From contig SKWC01000241.1 in NCBI GenBank assembly GCA_007129145.1, forward strand, positions 1-8,397: a stretch of 8,397 bases of DNA. The letters are read 5' to 3'. The DNA comes from Rubritepida sp. (lineage in GTDB: Bacteria; Pseudomonadota; Alphaproteobacteria; Acetobacterales; Acetobacteraceae). Position 1 is the stretch's first letter. Each line of letters starts with the position of its first letter. The notes under the pieces are model-generated. The model was given only the letters and a program-made list of their open reading frames with translations, had not been told where the DNA came from and did not search any database. Made by a program: the position numbers and the translations under genes. This document shows, piece after piece, positions 1-5,898 of this stretch.

Positions 1-848
1 CGCTCGGCGCGGCGGTGGCGGCGGCACGGCTGTCCGGCGCCGATGCCGAAGGCGCGGCGCGCGCCTTCCGGCTGGTGGCGTGCCAGATCCCCTTCGCGCT
101 CTATGCGCCCATCGCGGCCGGTCTCGATGGGCGCAACAGCTACCCGGCCCATGCGGTGCTGCTGGGCACGCTGGCCGCGGCATCGGCCGCCGCGGGGATG
201 GACGGGCCCGAGGCGGCGCTGGCGGAGGCGCGCTTCCTCGCCCTCGGCCTGGATCAGCCCCCGCCCGCAGCGCCGGCGGGGGAATGGCTCCTGGCCGAGG
301 CGTACATCAAGCCCTTCGCCGGGGTTCGGCACGCGCATTACGCCGCCGCGGCCGCGCTGCGGCTGGGGGTGGCGCCCGAGGCCATCGCGGCCCTCCGCCT
401 TGAGACCTACGCCGAAGCGCTGCGCTATGCCGCCAACCGCGACCCGGCCAGCGCCATCACGGCGCAGTTCAGCCTCTCCTGGGCGGTGGCGGCAGCGTTG
501 GCGCAGGGCGACCTCGGGCCCGCCGCCTACACGGCCGGGGCGCTTTCGGACCCCGGACTGCGCCGCATCGAAGCGCTGGTCGAACTGGCCGAGGATACGG
601 CGCTGACCGCGGCGGGGCGGCGTGGCGCGCGGCTGGTGGCCACCCTGTCCGACGGCTCACGGCGCAGCGCCGAGGCTGGTGCCCTGCCCGGCGATCCCGG
701 AACACCGCTGCACGAGGCGGAGGTCATCGCCAAGTTTCGCCGCTACGCGGCGCCCGTGCTGGGCGCGGAAGCGGCGGAGGCGGCCATCGCCGCCCTGCTG
801 GAGGGGGCGAATGACGCCCCCCTCCCCGGCGGCATCCTCGCCGGCTGA
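1..848 (+). CDS. MmgE/PrpD family protein, C-terminal part (5' end outside window)
   Basis: The reading frame is open from the left edge (first full codon at base 3, giving LGAA before the GTG at 15), so that GTG is internal and the gene begins outside the window. About 281 residues are visible, against roughly 450 for the family. Recognisable family features are the alanine-rich helical segment, the NSYPAHAVLLGTLAAASAAAG stretch near 135-195, and the lid-domain segment with K and H (IKPFAGVRHAH, about 306-335), matching the K...H block of PrpD-type proteins. The C-terminal EAEVIAKFR (about 717-743) is also typical. Members include 2-methylcitrate dehydratase (PrpD), cis-aconitate decarboxylase and related cytosolic enzymes acting on small di- and tricarboxylates. 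The substrate here cannot be told, and no prp genes are in view. The convergent neighbour encodes a carboxylate-type binding protein, which may hint at a shared substrate class (inference). The family call is firm; the reaction is unknown. Confidence 0.88.
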   Translation, partial: LGAAVAAARLSGADAEGAARAFRLVACQIPFALYAPIAAGLDGRNSYPAHAVLLGTLAAASAAAGMDGPEAALAEARFLALGLDQPPPAAPAGEWLLAEAYIKPFAGVRHAHYAAAAALRLGVAPEAIAALRLETYAEALRYAANRDPASAITAQFSLSWAVAAALAQGDLGPAAYTAGALSDPGLRRIEALVELAEDTALTAAGRRGARLVATLSDGSRRSAEAGALPGDPGTPLHEAEVIAKFRRYAAPVLGAEAAEAAIAALLEGANDAPLPGGILAG

Positions 849-854
849 GCCGGC
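840..854. other. Short GC palindrome between convergent stop codons
   Basis: GCCGGCT-G-AGCCGGC is a perfect inverted repeat spanning the MmgE/PrpD stop codon and reaching within 8 bases of the end of the converging binding-protein gene. It could fold on either strand and act as a bidirectional transcription end. No T-run follows on either side, so it does not meet the usual intrinsic-terminator pattern, and such repeats are frequent in DNA this GC-rich. Confidence 0.25.
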
Positions 855-861
855 ATACCGT

Positions 862-1836
862 TCAGCCGATGGTGGTGCCGGAGACGCGCACCACCTCGCC
901 CCAGCGCACCCGCTCCGACGCCAGGAAGGCGGGAAGTTCGGCGCGCGGGGTGGGCAGCGGGTCGAAGGCGCGGTCGTCGAAGAGCGTCGCGATGGCCGGG
1001 CTCTGCAGCGCGCGGCGCGTCTCCGTGTCCAGGCGCTGGACGATCTCGCGCGGGGTGCCAGCGCGGGCGAACAGCCCGGTCCAGTTCACCGAGATCACAC
1101 CGGGCACGGTATCGGCCACGGGGGGCACCCCGGGCAAGGCGCGGTTCTCCTCGGCGGAACAGACGCCGAGGCAGGTGACGCGGCCGCCGCGGATGTGCGG
1201 CAAGGCGGTGCCCAAGCCGTCGAACATCATGGGCACCCGGCCAGCGATCACGTCCACCTGGGCCGGGCCGCTGCCGCGATAGGGCACATGCACCATGTCG
1301 AGCCCTGCGGCGGCGCGGAACATCTCTCCGGTCAGGTGCAGTTGCGAACCAACCCCGGCCGAGGCGTAGCTGACCTGGCCCGGATGGGCGCGGATGTGCG
1401 CGACCAGGGTGGGCAGGTCGCGCACCGGCAGGGCATTGGTGTTCACCACCAGCACGTTGGGCTGCTGCGCCAGCATCGCCACCGGCTCGAAATCCGTGGC
1501 CGGGGCGAAGCTGAGGTTGGAATAGAGGTGCTCGTTGATGCACACCAGGGAAGCGGTGGACACCAGCAGGGTGTGACCGTCGGGCTCGGAGCGGGCGAAG
1601 GCCTCGCCGGCCAGGGTGCCGCCGGCGCCGCCACGGTTCTCGACCACCACGGGCTGGCCGAGGGATTCGGTCAGCCGGTCGGCGGTGGCGCGGGCCAATA
1701 GATCGGTGGTCCCCCCCGCGGCAAAGGGCACGATGATGCGGATGGGACGGGAGGGCCAGCCCTGGGCAAGAGCGGGCGCGGCCAGCGGCAGTGCGGCAAT
1801 GCCGCCCAGGGCGGCACGGCGAGCGATGGTCGTCAT
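862..1836 (-). CDS. Tripartite tricarboxylate transporter (TTT) substrate-binding protein, Bug/TctC family
   Basis: A 324-residue periplasmic solute receptor of normal length for the family. The N-terminus (residues 1-25, MTTIARRAALGG then a hydrophobic stretch to PALAQ) is a signal peptide with likely cleavage after ALA at about residue 24. The twin arginine followed by AAL makes Tat export possible. Family blocks are present in order: IIVPFAAGGTTDLLAR (about 34-49), VVENRGGAGGTLA (about 64-76), ASAGVGSQLHL (about 158-168), HVPYRGSGPAQVDVIAGRV (183-201) and MMFDGL (203-208). Bug proteins bind carboxylates or other small anionic metabolites through two loops of a two-lobed fold. No membrane subunits (TctA, TctB) occur in the window, so this is an orphan receptor, as is common in Acetobacteraceae and Burkholderiales. 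The ATG at 1836 is preceded by AAGGAG at good spacing. It lies 89 bases downstream of hslU on the same strand, so some read-through is possible. The ligand is unknown. Confidence 0.93.
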   Translation of the reverse strand: MTTIARRAALGGIAALPLAAPALAQGWPSRPIRIIVPFAAGGTTDLLARATADRLTESLGQPVVVENRGGAGGTLAGEAFARSEPDGHTLLVSTASLVCINEHLYSNLSFAPATDFEPVAMLAQQPNVLVVNTNALPVRDLPTLVAHIRAHPGQVSYASAGVGSQLHLTGEMFRAAAGLDMVHVPYRGSGPAQVDVIAGRVPMMFDGLGTALPHIRGGRVTCLGVCSAEENRALPGVPPVADTVPGVISVNWTGLFARAGTPREIVQRLDTETRRALQSPAIATLFDDRAFDPLPTPRAELPAFLASERVRWGEVVRVSGTTIG

Positions 1837-1843
1837 GGCGGTT

Positions 1844-1849
1844 CTCCTT
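1844..1849 (-). promoter_or_regulatory. Ribosome binding site of the Bug/TctC-type gene
   Basis: On the minus strand AAGGAG lies 7 bases before the ATG at 1836. It supports this start, which also gives a complete signal peptide. Confidence 0.75.
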
Positions 1850-1856
1850 CGCAGGA

Positions 1857-1873
1857 CACCGCGTCATGCGGTG
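1857..1873. other. Hairpin-forming inverted repeat in the hslU / binding-protein spacer
   Basis: CACCGC-GTCAT-GCGGTG is a perfect 6-bp stem with a 5-base loop. It sits in the 89-base spacer (1837-1925) between the hslU stop and the start of the downstream binding-protein gene, just upstream of that gene's ribosome binding site. It may separate the two transcripts or lie in the leader of the second. There is no T-run, so I do not call it a terminator. The rest of the spacer shows nothing I recognise. Confidence 0.3.
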
Positions 1874-1925
1874 CGGCCGACAGCATCCCCCGCCCGGGAC
1901 CGCCGGCACAACCCCGCGCAATCCC

Positions 1926-3266
1926 CTACAGGATGTAGCGCGACAGATCGGCGCTGGCGGCAAGCGGCGCCACGCGGTCGCGCACCATGGCAGCGTCCAC
2001 CAGAACGCGCTCGCCCTTGCGGTCGCTCGCGGTGAAGCTGACCTCCTCGAGCAGGCGCTCGAGCACGGTGGCCAGCCGGCGCGCGCCGATGTTCTCGACG
2101 CTCGCGTTGATCTCGGCGGCGAGGTCGGCCAGCGCGTCCACCGCGTCGTCCTGGAATTCGAGCGCGACCCCCTCGGTGCCCAGCAGCGCCGATGCCTGCT
2201 TGAGCAGGGAGTGATCGGGTTCGGTCAGGATGCGGCGGAAATCATCGCGGGTCAGCGCCTTGAGTTCCACCCGGATGGGCAGCCGGCCCTGCAGTTCGGG
2301 CAGCAGATCGGATGGCTTGGCCAGGTGAAAGGCGCCGGAGGCGACGAAGAGGATGAAGTCGGTGCGCACCGGGCCATGCCGGGTGTTCACCGTGGTGCCC
2401 TCGATCAGCGGCAGCAGGTCGCGCTGCACGCCCTCGCGGCTGACATCGCCGCCGCGGAAGCCACCCTCGCTGGTGCGGGCGCAGATCTTGTCGATCTCGT
2501 CGAGGAAGACGATGCCATTGTTCTCCGCATTCTCCACGGCCGCGCGCGTCAGCGTGTCGCTGTCGAGCAGCTTGTCCGCCTCGTCTCGGATGAGAGCCTC
2601 GCGCGCGGCGGACACGCTCATGCGCCGGGGCTTCGCAGGCCGGCCGAACATCTTGCCCAGCATGTCCTGCATGTTCTGCATCTGGCCGGGCGGCATTCCA
2701 GGCATGTCCATCATTCCGATGGGCGTGCCACCCTGCGGTTCGCTCAGCTGAACGTCGATCTCGCGGCCCTCCAGCGTGCCCTCGCGCAGCAGCCGGCGGA
2801 ATTTCAAGCGCGTCTCGCCCGAGGCGCCCTCACCCACCAGGGCAGAGATGATTCGCTCTTCGGCGTTCAGCTCGGCCTTGGCTTGAACCCCACGCCGCGC
2901 CTGTTCGCGCGTCTGAACGATGGATGCCTCGACCAGGTCGCGGACGATGGATTCCACGTCACGGCCGACATAACCGACCTCCGTGAACTTGGTGGCCTCC
3001 ACCTTCAGGAAAGGAGCGTTGGCCAAGCGCGCCAGGCGGCGGGCGATCTCGGTCTTGCCACAGCCGGTGGGGCCGATCATCAGGATGTTCTTCGGCACCA
3101 CCTCCTCCTGCAGTGATTCCGGCAGCTGTTGGCGGCGCCAGCGGTTGCGCAGCGCGATGGCGACCGCGCGCTTCGCATCGCCCTGTCCGATGATGAAGCG
3201 GTCAAGCTCGCTCACGATCTCGCGCGGGGAAAGGTTCACGGTTTCGGGGAGGGCGATGTCGTTCAT
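1926..3266 (-). CDS. hslU: HslU (ClpY), ATPase subunit of the HslVU protease
   Basis: An AAA+ unfoldase of 446 residues (E. coli HslU has 443) that recognises, unfolds and threads proteins into HslV in the cytoplasm. Visible motifs: Walker A GPTGCGKT at 65-72; the pore loop GYVGRD at 98-103, which grips substrate; the I-domain from about 112 to 245, with a methionine/glycine-rich stretch at 184-203; Walker B IVFLDEID at 252-259; a sensor-1 region around FVASGAF (307-313); the arginine finger in LQGRLPIRVEL (R328); sensor-2 arginines in GARRLATVLERL (about 395-406); and the C-terminus DLSRYIL, the tail that docks into HslV and activates it. All key residues are intact. The ATG overlaps the hslV stop as ATGA and follows a strong AGGAG, so the two genes are translationally coupled. 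Heat-shock control is usual for hslVU, but I see no clear RpoH promoter. The identification is essentially certain. Confidence 0.99.
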   Translation of the reverse strand: MNDIALPETVNLSPREIVSELDRFIIGQGDAKRAVAIALRNRWRRQQLPESLQEEVVPKNILMIGPTGCGKTEIARRLARLANAPFLKVEATKFTEVGYVGRDVESIVRDLVEASIVQTREQARRGVQAKAELNAEERIISALVGEGASGETRLKFRRLLREGTLEGREIDVQLSEPQGGTPIGMMDMPGMPPGQMQNMQDMLGKMFGRPAKPRRMSVSAAREALIRDEADKLLDSDTLTRAAVENAENNGIVFLDEIDKICARTSEGGFRGGDVSREGVQRDLLPLIEGTTVNTRHGPVRTDFILFVASGAFHLAKPSDLLPELQGRLPIRVELKALTRDDFRRILTEPDHSLLKQASALLGTEGVALEFQDDAVDALADLAAEINASVENIGARRLATVLERLLEEVSFTASDRKGERVLVDAAMVRDRVAPLAASADLSRYIL

Positions 3267-3838
3267 GCTGCCGCTCCTGGCGGGGACAGGCTTTCGAGGA
3301 TGAAATTGCCGTTGGTGTAGACACAGATGTCGGCGGCGATCGTCATGGCGCGGCGAGCGACGTCGTCGGCGGACAGGCCGTCCACCGTCATGAGGGCGCG
3401 TGCCGCGGCCAGGGCGTAATTGCCGCCCGAGCCGATGCCGATGACCGCGTCATCCGGCTCCAGCACGTCGCCATTGCCGGTCAGCAGCAGCGAGCGATCC
3501 TTGTCGGCGACCGCCAGCAGCGCCTCCAGCCGGCGAAGATAGCGGTCGGTGCGCCAATCCTTGGCGAGTTCGACACAGGCGCGCTCCAGCTGGTCCGGGA
3601 AACGTTCGAGCTTGGCTTCGAGCCTCTCGAGCAGGGTGAAGGCATCGGCCGTGGCGCCGGCGAAACCGGCGAGCACGCGGCCATTTGCGATGCGGCGCAC
3701 CTTGCGCGCATTGCCCTTGACCACCGTCTGGCCGAGCGAGACCTGGCCGTCCCCGGCCATGGCAACGCGGCCGTCACGGCGGACACAGAGAATGGTGGTG
3801 CCATGCCACCCGATCGGGTCGTGGGATGAATGCGACAT
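3263..3838 (-). CDS. hslV: HslV (ClpQ), peptidase subunit of the HslVU protease
   Basis: A threonine peptidase of the proteasome beta-subunit fold, 191 residues from the chosen start. It forms a double hexamer that cuts proteins fed in by HslU. The frame stays open upstream to an ATG at 4075, but that part runs antisense into the neighbouring aminopeptidase gene and has no HslV homology. The ATG at 3838 gives the usual alphaproteobacterial N-terminus, MSHSSHDPIGWHG followed by TTILCVRR. T14 aligns with the Thr1 nucleophile of E. coli HslV, so the first 13 residues should be a propeptide removed by self-cleavage. Other family blocks: GDGQVSLGQTVVKGNARKVRR (about 30-50), GFAGATADAF (about 58-67), AKDWRTDRYLRRLEA (about 90-104), GSGGNYALAAARAL (about 136-149) and AADICVYTNGNF near the C-terminus. 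No Shine-Dalgarno sequence precedes the start; a candidate promoter there suggests a leaderless message. It is followed directly by hslU. Confidence 0.98.
   Translation of the reverse strand: MSHSSHDPIGWHGTTILCVRRDGRVAMAGDGQVSLGQTVVKGNARKVRRIANGRVLAGFAGATADAFTLLERLEAKLERFPDQLERACVELAKDWRTDRYLRRLEALLAVADKDRSLLLTGNGDVLEPDDAVIGIGSGGNYALAAARALMTVDGLSADDVARRAMTIAADICVYTNGNFILESLSPPGAAA
3274..3278 (-). promoter_or_regulatory. Ribosome binding site of hslU, inside hslV
   Basis: AGGAG on the minus strand, 7 bases before the hslU ATG and within the last codons of hslV. With the ATGA stop/start overlap it fixes the hslU start and supports coupled translation. Confidence 0.75.
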
Positions 3839-3844
3839 GGGAGG

Positions 3845-3873
3845 GATGTGGCGCGCCACTGGCTGTTCGGCAA
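3845..3873 (-). promoter_or_regulatory. Candidate hslV promoter
   Basis: On the minus strand TTGCCG (3873-3868) and CACATC (3850-3845) are separated by 17 bases. Read with the alphaproteobacterial (Caulobacter-type) housekeeping consensus TTGACGS / GCTANAWC, the -10 octamer GCCACATC matches at all but one position with a 14-base spacer. The -10 ends only 6 bases before the hslV ATG, so transcription would start at or next to that ATG. This is a pattern match only. Confidence 0.4.
3848..3859. promoter_or_regulatory. 12-bp perfect palindrome overlapping the candidate hslV -10 region
   Basis: GTGGCGCGCCAC is a perfect palindrome lying 9 bases upstream of the hslV start codon and overlapping the predicted -10 element by three bases. 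It could be a repressor site, or it may be chance in GC-rich sequence. It lies in the 124-base divergent spacer (3839-3962) between hslV and the aminopeptidase gene, where I see no convincing promoter for the plus-strand gene. Confidence 0.3.
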
Positions 3874-3951
3874 TCCGCCCCGCCCGCCCTCCTTTCCTGG
3901 GGCGACGGCTTGCACGGGCGCATGGCTGATCCAGACTGGATGCGGCCGAAC

Positions 3952-3955
3952 GGAG
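3952..3955 (+). promoter_or_regulatory. Ribosome binding site of the M17 aminopeptidase gene
   Basis: GGAG, 7 bases before the ATG at 3963. It supports this start. Confidence 0.6.
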
Positions 3956-3962
3956 TTGCCCC

Positions 3963-5300
3963 ATGCTGCCCTGCTTCATCCCCGATGATCCTGCCGCCCT
4001 GCCATTGCACGTGGTGCGACCCGATGGCTGGCGGGACATTCCCGGCGCATCCTTCGCCGCGGCAGCGGGCTTCACAGGCGTTGCGGGCGAGATCGGTCTT
4101 CTGCCTGGCTCGGATGGCAGCCTGGCCGGGGCGCTGTTCGGCGCGCCCGCAACGCCGCACGGCTTTGGCGCCCTGCCCTTCGGCCTGCCCGAGGGCAGCG
4201 CCTGGCGCGCGCAGGGCGCGATCGGCGCGGATGCAGCGCTGGGCTGGGCGCTTGGCGCCTATCGCTACACGCGCTTCAAGCCCGGGCCGCGCCAGCCGGC
4301 GCGGCTGGTGCTCGTTGACGGCGGCTGCAGCGCGTTGGCCGAGGCAGCGGCGATCTGGCGTGCCCGCGATCTGATCAACACCCCGGCCAACCATCTGGGT
4401 CCCGAGGAGCTTGCGGCCGCCGTCGCCGAGGTGGGCGCGGCACACGGCGCGCGCGTCGAGATCATCGCGGGCGAGGCGCTGGAACAGGGCTTCCCTGCCG
4501 TCGCTGCGGTGGGCCGCGGCAGCGGGCGGCCGCCGCGCGTGGCGGTGCTGGAATGGGGAGAGGCCGATGCGCCGCTGGTCGCGCTGTGCGGCAAGGGGGT
4601 GTGCTTCGATACGGGTGGGCTCGATCTCAAGCCCTCCTCGGCAATGCTGCGGATGAAGAAGGACATGGCAGGGGCGGCGGTGATGCTGGCGCTGGCCGAG
4701 GCGCTGATGGCGACGCAGGCTCCCATCCGGCTGCTGCTGCTGGTGGGCGCGGTGGAGAACAGCGTCTCGAGCCACAGCTTCCGGCCGCTTGACGTCATCC
4801 GCACGCGGAAGGGGCTGAACGTGGAGATCGGCAACACCGACGCCGAGGGGCGGCTGGTGCTGGCCGATCTGCTGACCTTCGCCGCGGAGCGCACGCCGCG
4901 GCTGATCCTGGACGGCGCGACGCTGACCGGTGCGGCACGGATGGCGCTGGGCCCGGACCTGCCCGCTTTGTTCAGCCAGGATGAGGCGCTGGCCATGGCG
5001 CTGCTGGCTGGCGGACAGGAAGCAGGCGAGCCGCTATGGCGGCTGCCGCTTCACATGGCATACAACACATGGTTGAAGAGCCCGGTCGCAGACCTGAACA
5101 ATGTCGCTGCGAAGCCCGGCGCGGGGGCAATCATCGCCGCGCTGTTCCTGCAACGCTTCGTTCACAATGACATCCCCTGGGGACACCTGGACTTGTATGG
5201 CTGGAATGACAGCACCCAGCCAGGCCGCCCAGAGGGGGGAGAGGCGACCGGAATGCGCGCCGCGCTGTGCGGAATCAAGCGCTTCCTGGATATTCCGTGA
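3963..5300 (+). CDS. M17 leucyl aminopeptidase family protein
   Basis: A 445-residue cytosolic metallo-aminopeptidase that removes N-terminal amino acids from peptides using two divalent metal ions. Every active-site residue of E. coli PepA can be matched with the same spacing: K211 and D216 (GKGVCFDTGG), K223, D234 (MKKDMAGA), D293 and E295 with R297 (NTDAEGR, 291-297). The C-terminal part carries the usual KSPVADLNNVAAKPGAGAIIAALFLQRF (about 372-399) and PWGHLDLYGW (405-414) blocks. The N-terminal domain, roughly residues 1-115, is shorter and more diverged than in PepA (503 residues), as in the compact alphaproteobacterial members. The ATG at 3963 has a GGAG ribosome binding site. The gene is divergent from hslVU and may finish the breakdown of HslVU peptides (inference from position). 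It could be annotated pepA- or pepB-like, but I give no symbol because this subgroup is distinct from both. A weak GC hairpin (5302-5321, GCGGG/CCCGC) follows the stop. Confidence 0.95.
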   Translation: MLPCFIPDDPAALPLHVVRPDGWRDIPGASFAAAAGFTGVAGEIGLLPGSDGSLAGALFGAPATPHGFGALPFGLPEGSAWRAQGAIGADAALGWALGAYRYTRFKPGPRQPARLVLVDGGCSALAEAAAIWRARDLINTPANHLGPEELAAAVAEVGAAHGARVEIIAGEALEQGFPAVAAVGRGSGRPPRVAVLEWGEADAPLVALCGKGVCFDTGGLDLKPSSAMLRMKKDMAGAAVMLALAEALMATQAPIRLLLLVGAVENSVSSHSFRPLDVIRTRKGLNVEIGNTDAEGRLVLADLLTFAAERTPRLILDGATLTGAARMALGPDLPALFSQDEALAMALLAGGQEAGEPLWRLPLHMAYNTWLKSPVADLNNVAAKPGAGAIIAALFLQRFVHNDIPWGHLDLYGWNDSTQPGRPEGGEATGMRAALCGIKRFLDIP

Positions 5301-5351
5301 AGCGGGACGGTCCCACCCCGCCGAAAGCGACGCGAAGCTCCGATGAATTTC

Positions 5352-5380
5352 TTGCAATTTTTCGGCAGCTGATCCCTACT
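5352..5380 (+). promoter_or_regulatory. Candidate marR promoter
   Basis: TTGCAA (5352-5357) and CCTACT (5375-5380) are separated by exactly 17 bases, in the only AT-rich patch of the 190-base spacer between the aminopeptidase and marR genes. Transcription would start around 5387, leaving a leader of about 100 bases. The -35 is good and the -10 is only moderate. Confidence 0.4.
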
Positions 5381-5388
5381 CCCGCGGC

Positions 5389-5415
5389 CATGACGTTCCC
5401 ATGTCGGACGTCATG
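5389..5415. promoter_or_regulatory. Inverted repeat, probable MarR-type operator
   Basis: The arms CATGACGT (5389-5396) and ACGTCATG (5408-5415) are exact reverse complements separated by 11 bases, and a further GTCAT follows at 5419-5423. MarR dimers bind such palindromes, often in their own promoters. The repeat begins at the transcription start predicted from the candidate promoter, and about 75 bases before the marR ATG, which is the place expected for autorepression. The assignment to this regulator is inference. Confidence 0.5.
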
Positions 5416-5475
5416 AATGTCATCGCCGCGTGAGCCGGACGCGCCACAACCAGAAGGGCGCCGGTTCGTGTTGGC

Positions 5476-5482
5476 AAAGGAG
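5476..5482 (+). promoter_or_regulatory. Ribosome binding site of marR-family gene
   Basis: AAAGGAG, 8 bases before the ATG at 5491. It is strong and fixes the start. Confidence 0.8.
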
Positions 5483-5490
5483 AGGCTGCC

Positions 5491-5898
5491 ATGTCCATCC
5501 AGACCAACCCTGACCAGCTGGTTGGCGTTCTGCGGGACACCATAGTGGCGCTGGTGCGCCGCGACGGGCCCGATCTGTCGGCGCGCCAGCTCGGCGTGTT
5601 CCTGACCGTCTATCTGAGCCCCGGTCCGCACACGGTGCGCGGCTTGGCCCACGAGCTGAACGTGTCCAAGCCCGCCATCACCCGCGCCCTGGACCGGCTG
5701 GGCGAACTGGACCTCGCCCGCCGCAAGGTGGATCCGATGGACCGCCGCAGCGTGTTGGTGCAGCGCACGCTCAAGGGGTCGGTGTTCCTGCGGGACCTGC
5801 GCCAGACCATGGCTGAGGCCGAAGGCATCATAGCCGAGATGCCGCTGCCCGAACTGCCGGCCCGCGATGAGCTGGCGGAGGCCCGCCGCTACGGTTGA
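5491..5898 (+). CDS. MarR-family transcriptional regulator
   Basis: A compact 135-residue winged-helix DNA-binding protein. The core runs from an N-terminal helix (LVGVLRDTIVALVRRDG, about 10-26) through SARQLGVFLTVYLSPG (about 30-45) to the helix-turn-helix VRGLAHELNVSKPAITRALDRLGELDL (about 49-75). The recognition helix is KPAITRALDRL, and the wing is RRKVDPMDRRSVLVQRT (about 77-93), with the DxxDRR signature typical of MarR proteins. A C-terminal helix, FLRDLRQTMAEAEG, should help form the dimer. It is slightly short for the family, and no ligand residues can be named. It lies downstream of the aminopeptidase gene on the same strand but has its own candidate promoter and an operator-like palindrome, suggesting autoregulation. 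Its stop overlaps the convergent ammonia-lyase gene by 10 bases. Its targets and signal are unknown; the palindrome is the first place to look. Confidence 0.92.
   Translation: MSIQTNPDQLVGVLRDTIVALVRRDGPDLSARQLGVFLTVYLSPGPHTVRGLAHELNVSKPAITRALDRLGELDLARRKVDPMDRRSVLVQRTLKGSVFLRDLRQTMAEAEGIIAEMPLPELPARDELAEARRYG

Noticed and set aside
743..1963. A 406-codon minus-strand frame overlapping the Bug-type gene
   Set aside because: It is proline/arginine-rich shadow sequence in another frame; the 862-1836 frame has a signal peptide and all Bug motifs.
2705..2775. Met/Gly/Pro-rich repeat-like stretch in the HslU I-domain (about residues 165-190)
   Set aside because: Such stretches are usual in alphaproteobacterial HslU I-domains and are in frame with an intact gene, so this is not a novel insertion.
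1791..3116. A 441-codon plus-strand open frame opposite hslU
   Set aside because: It is a shadow of the hslU codon pattern, since HslU on the other strand is complete and conserved throughout.
3839..4075. A 79-residue N-terminal extension of HslV
   Set aside because: It runs into the aminopeptidase gene on the other strand. HslV homology begins only at the MSHSSH start, and the extension has no matching family sequence.
5302..5321. Possible terminator after the aminopeptidase gene (GCGGG/CCCGC stem)
   Set aside because: The stem is only 5 bp and no T-run follows; the T-rich patch 35-40 bases later fits better as the spacer of the marR promoter.
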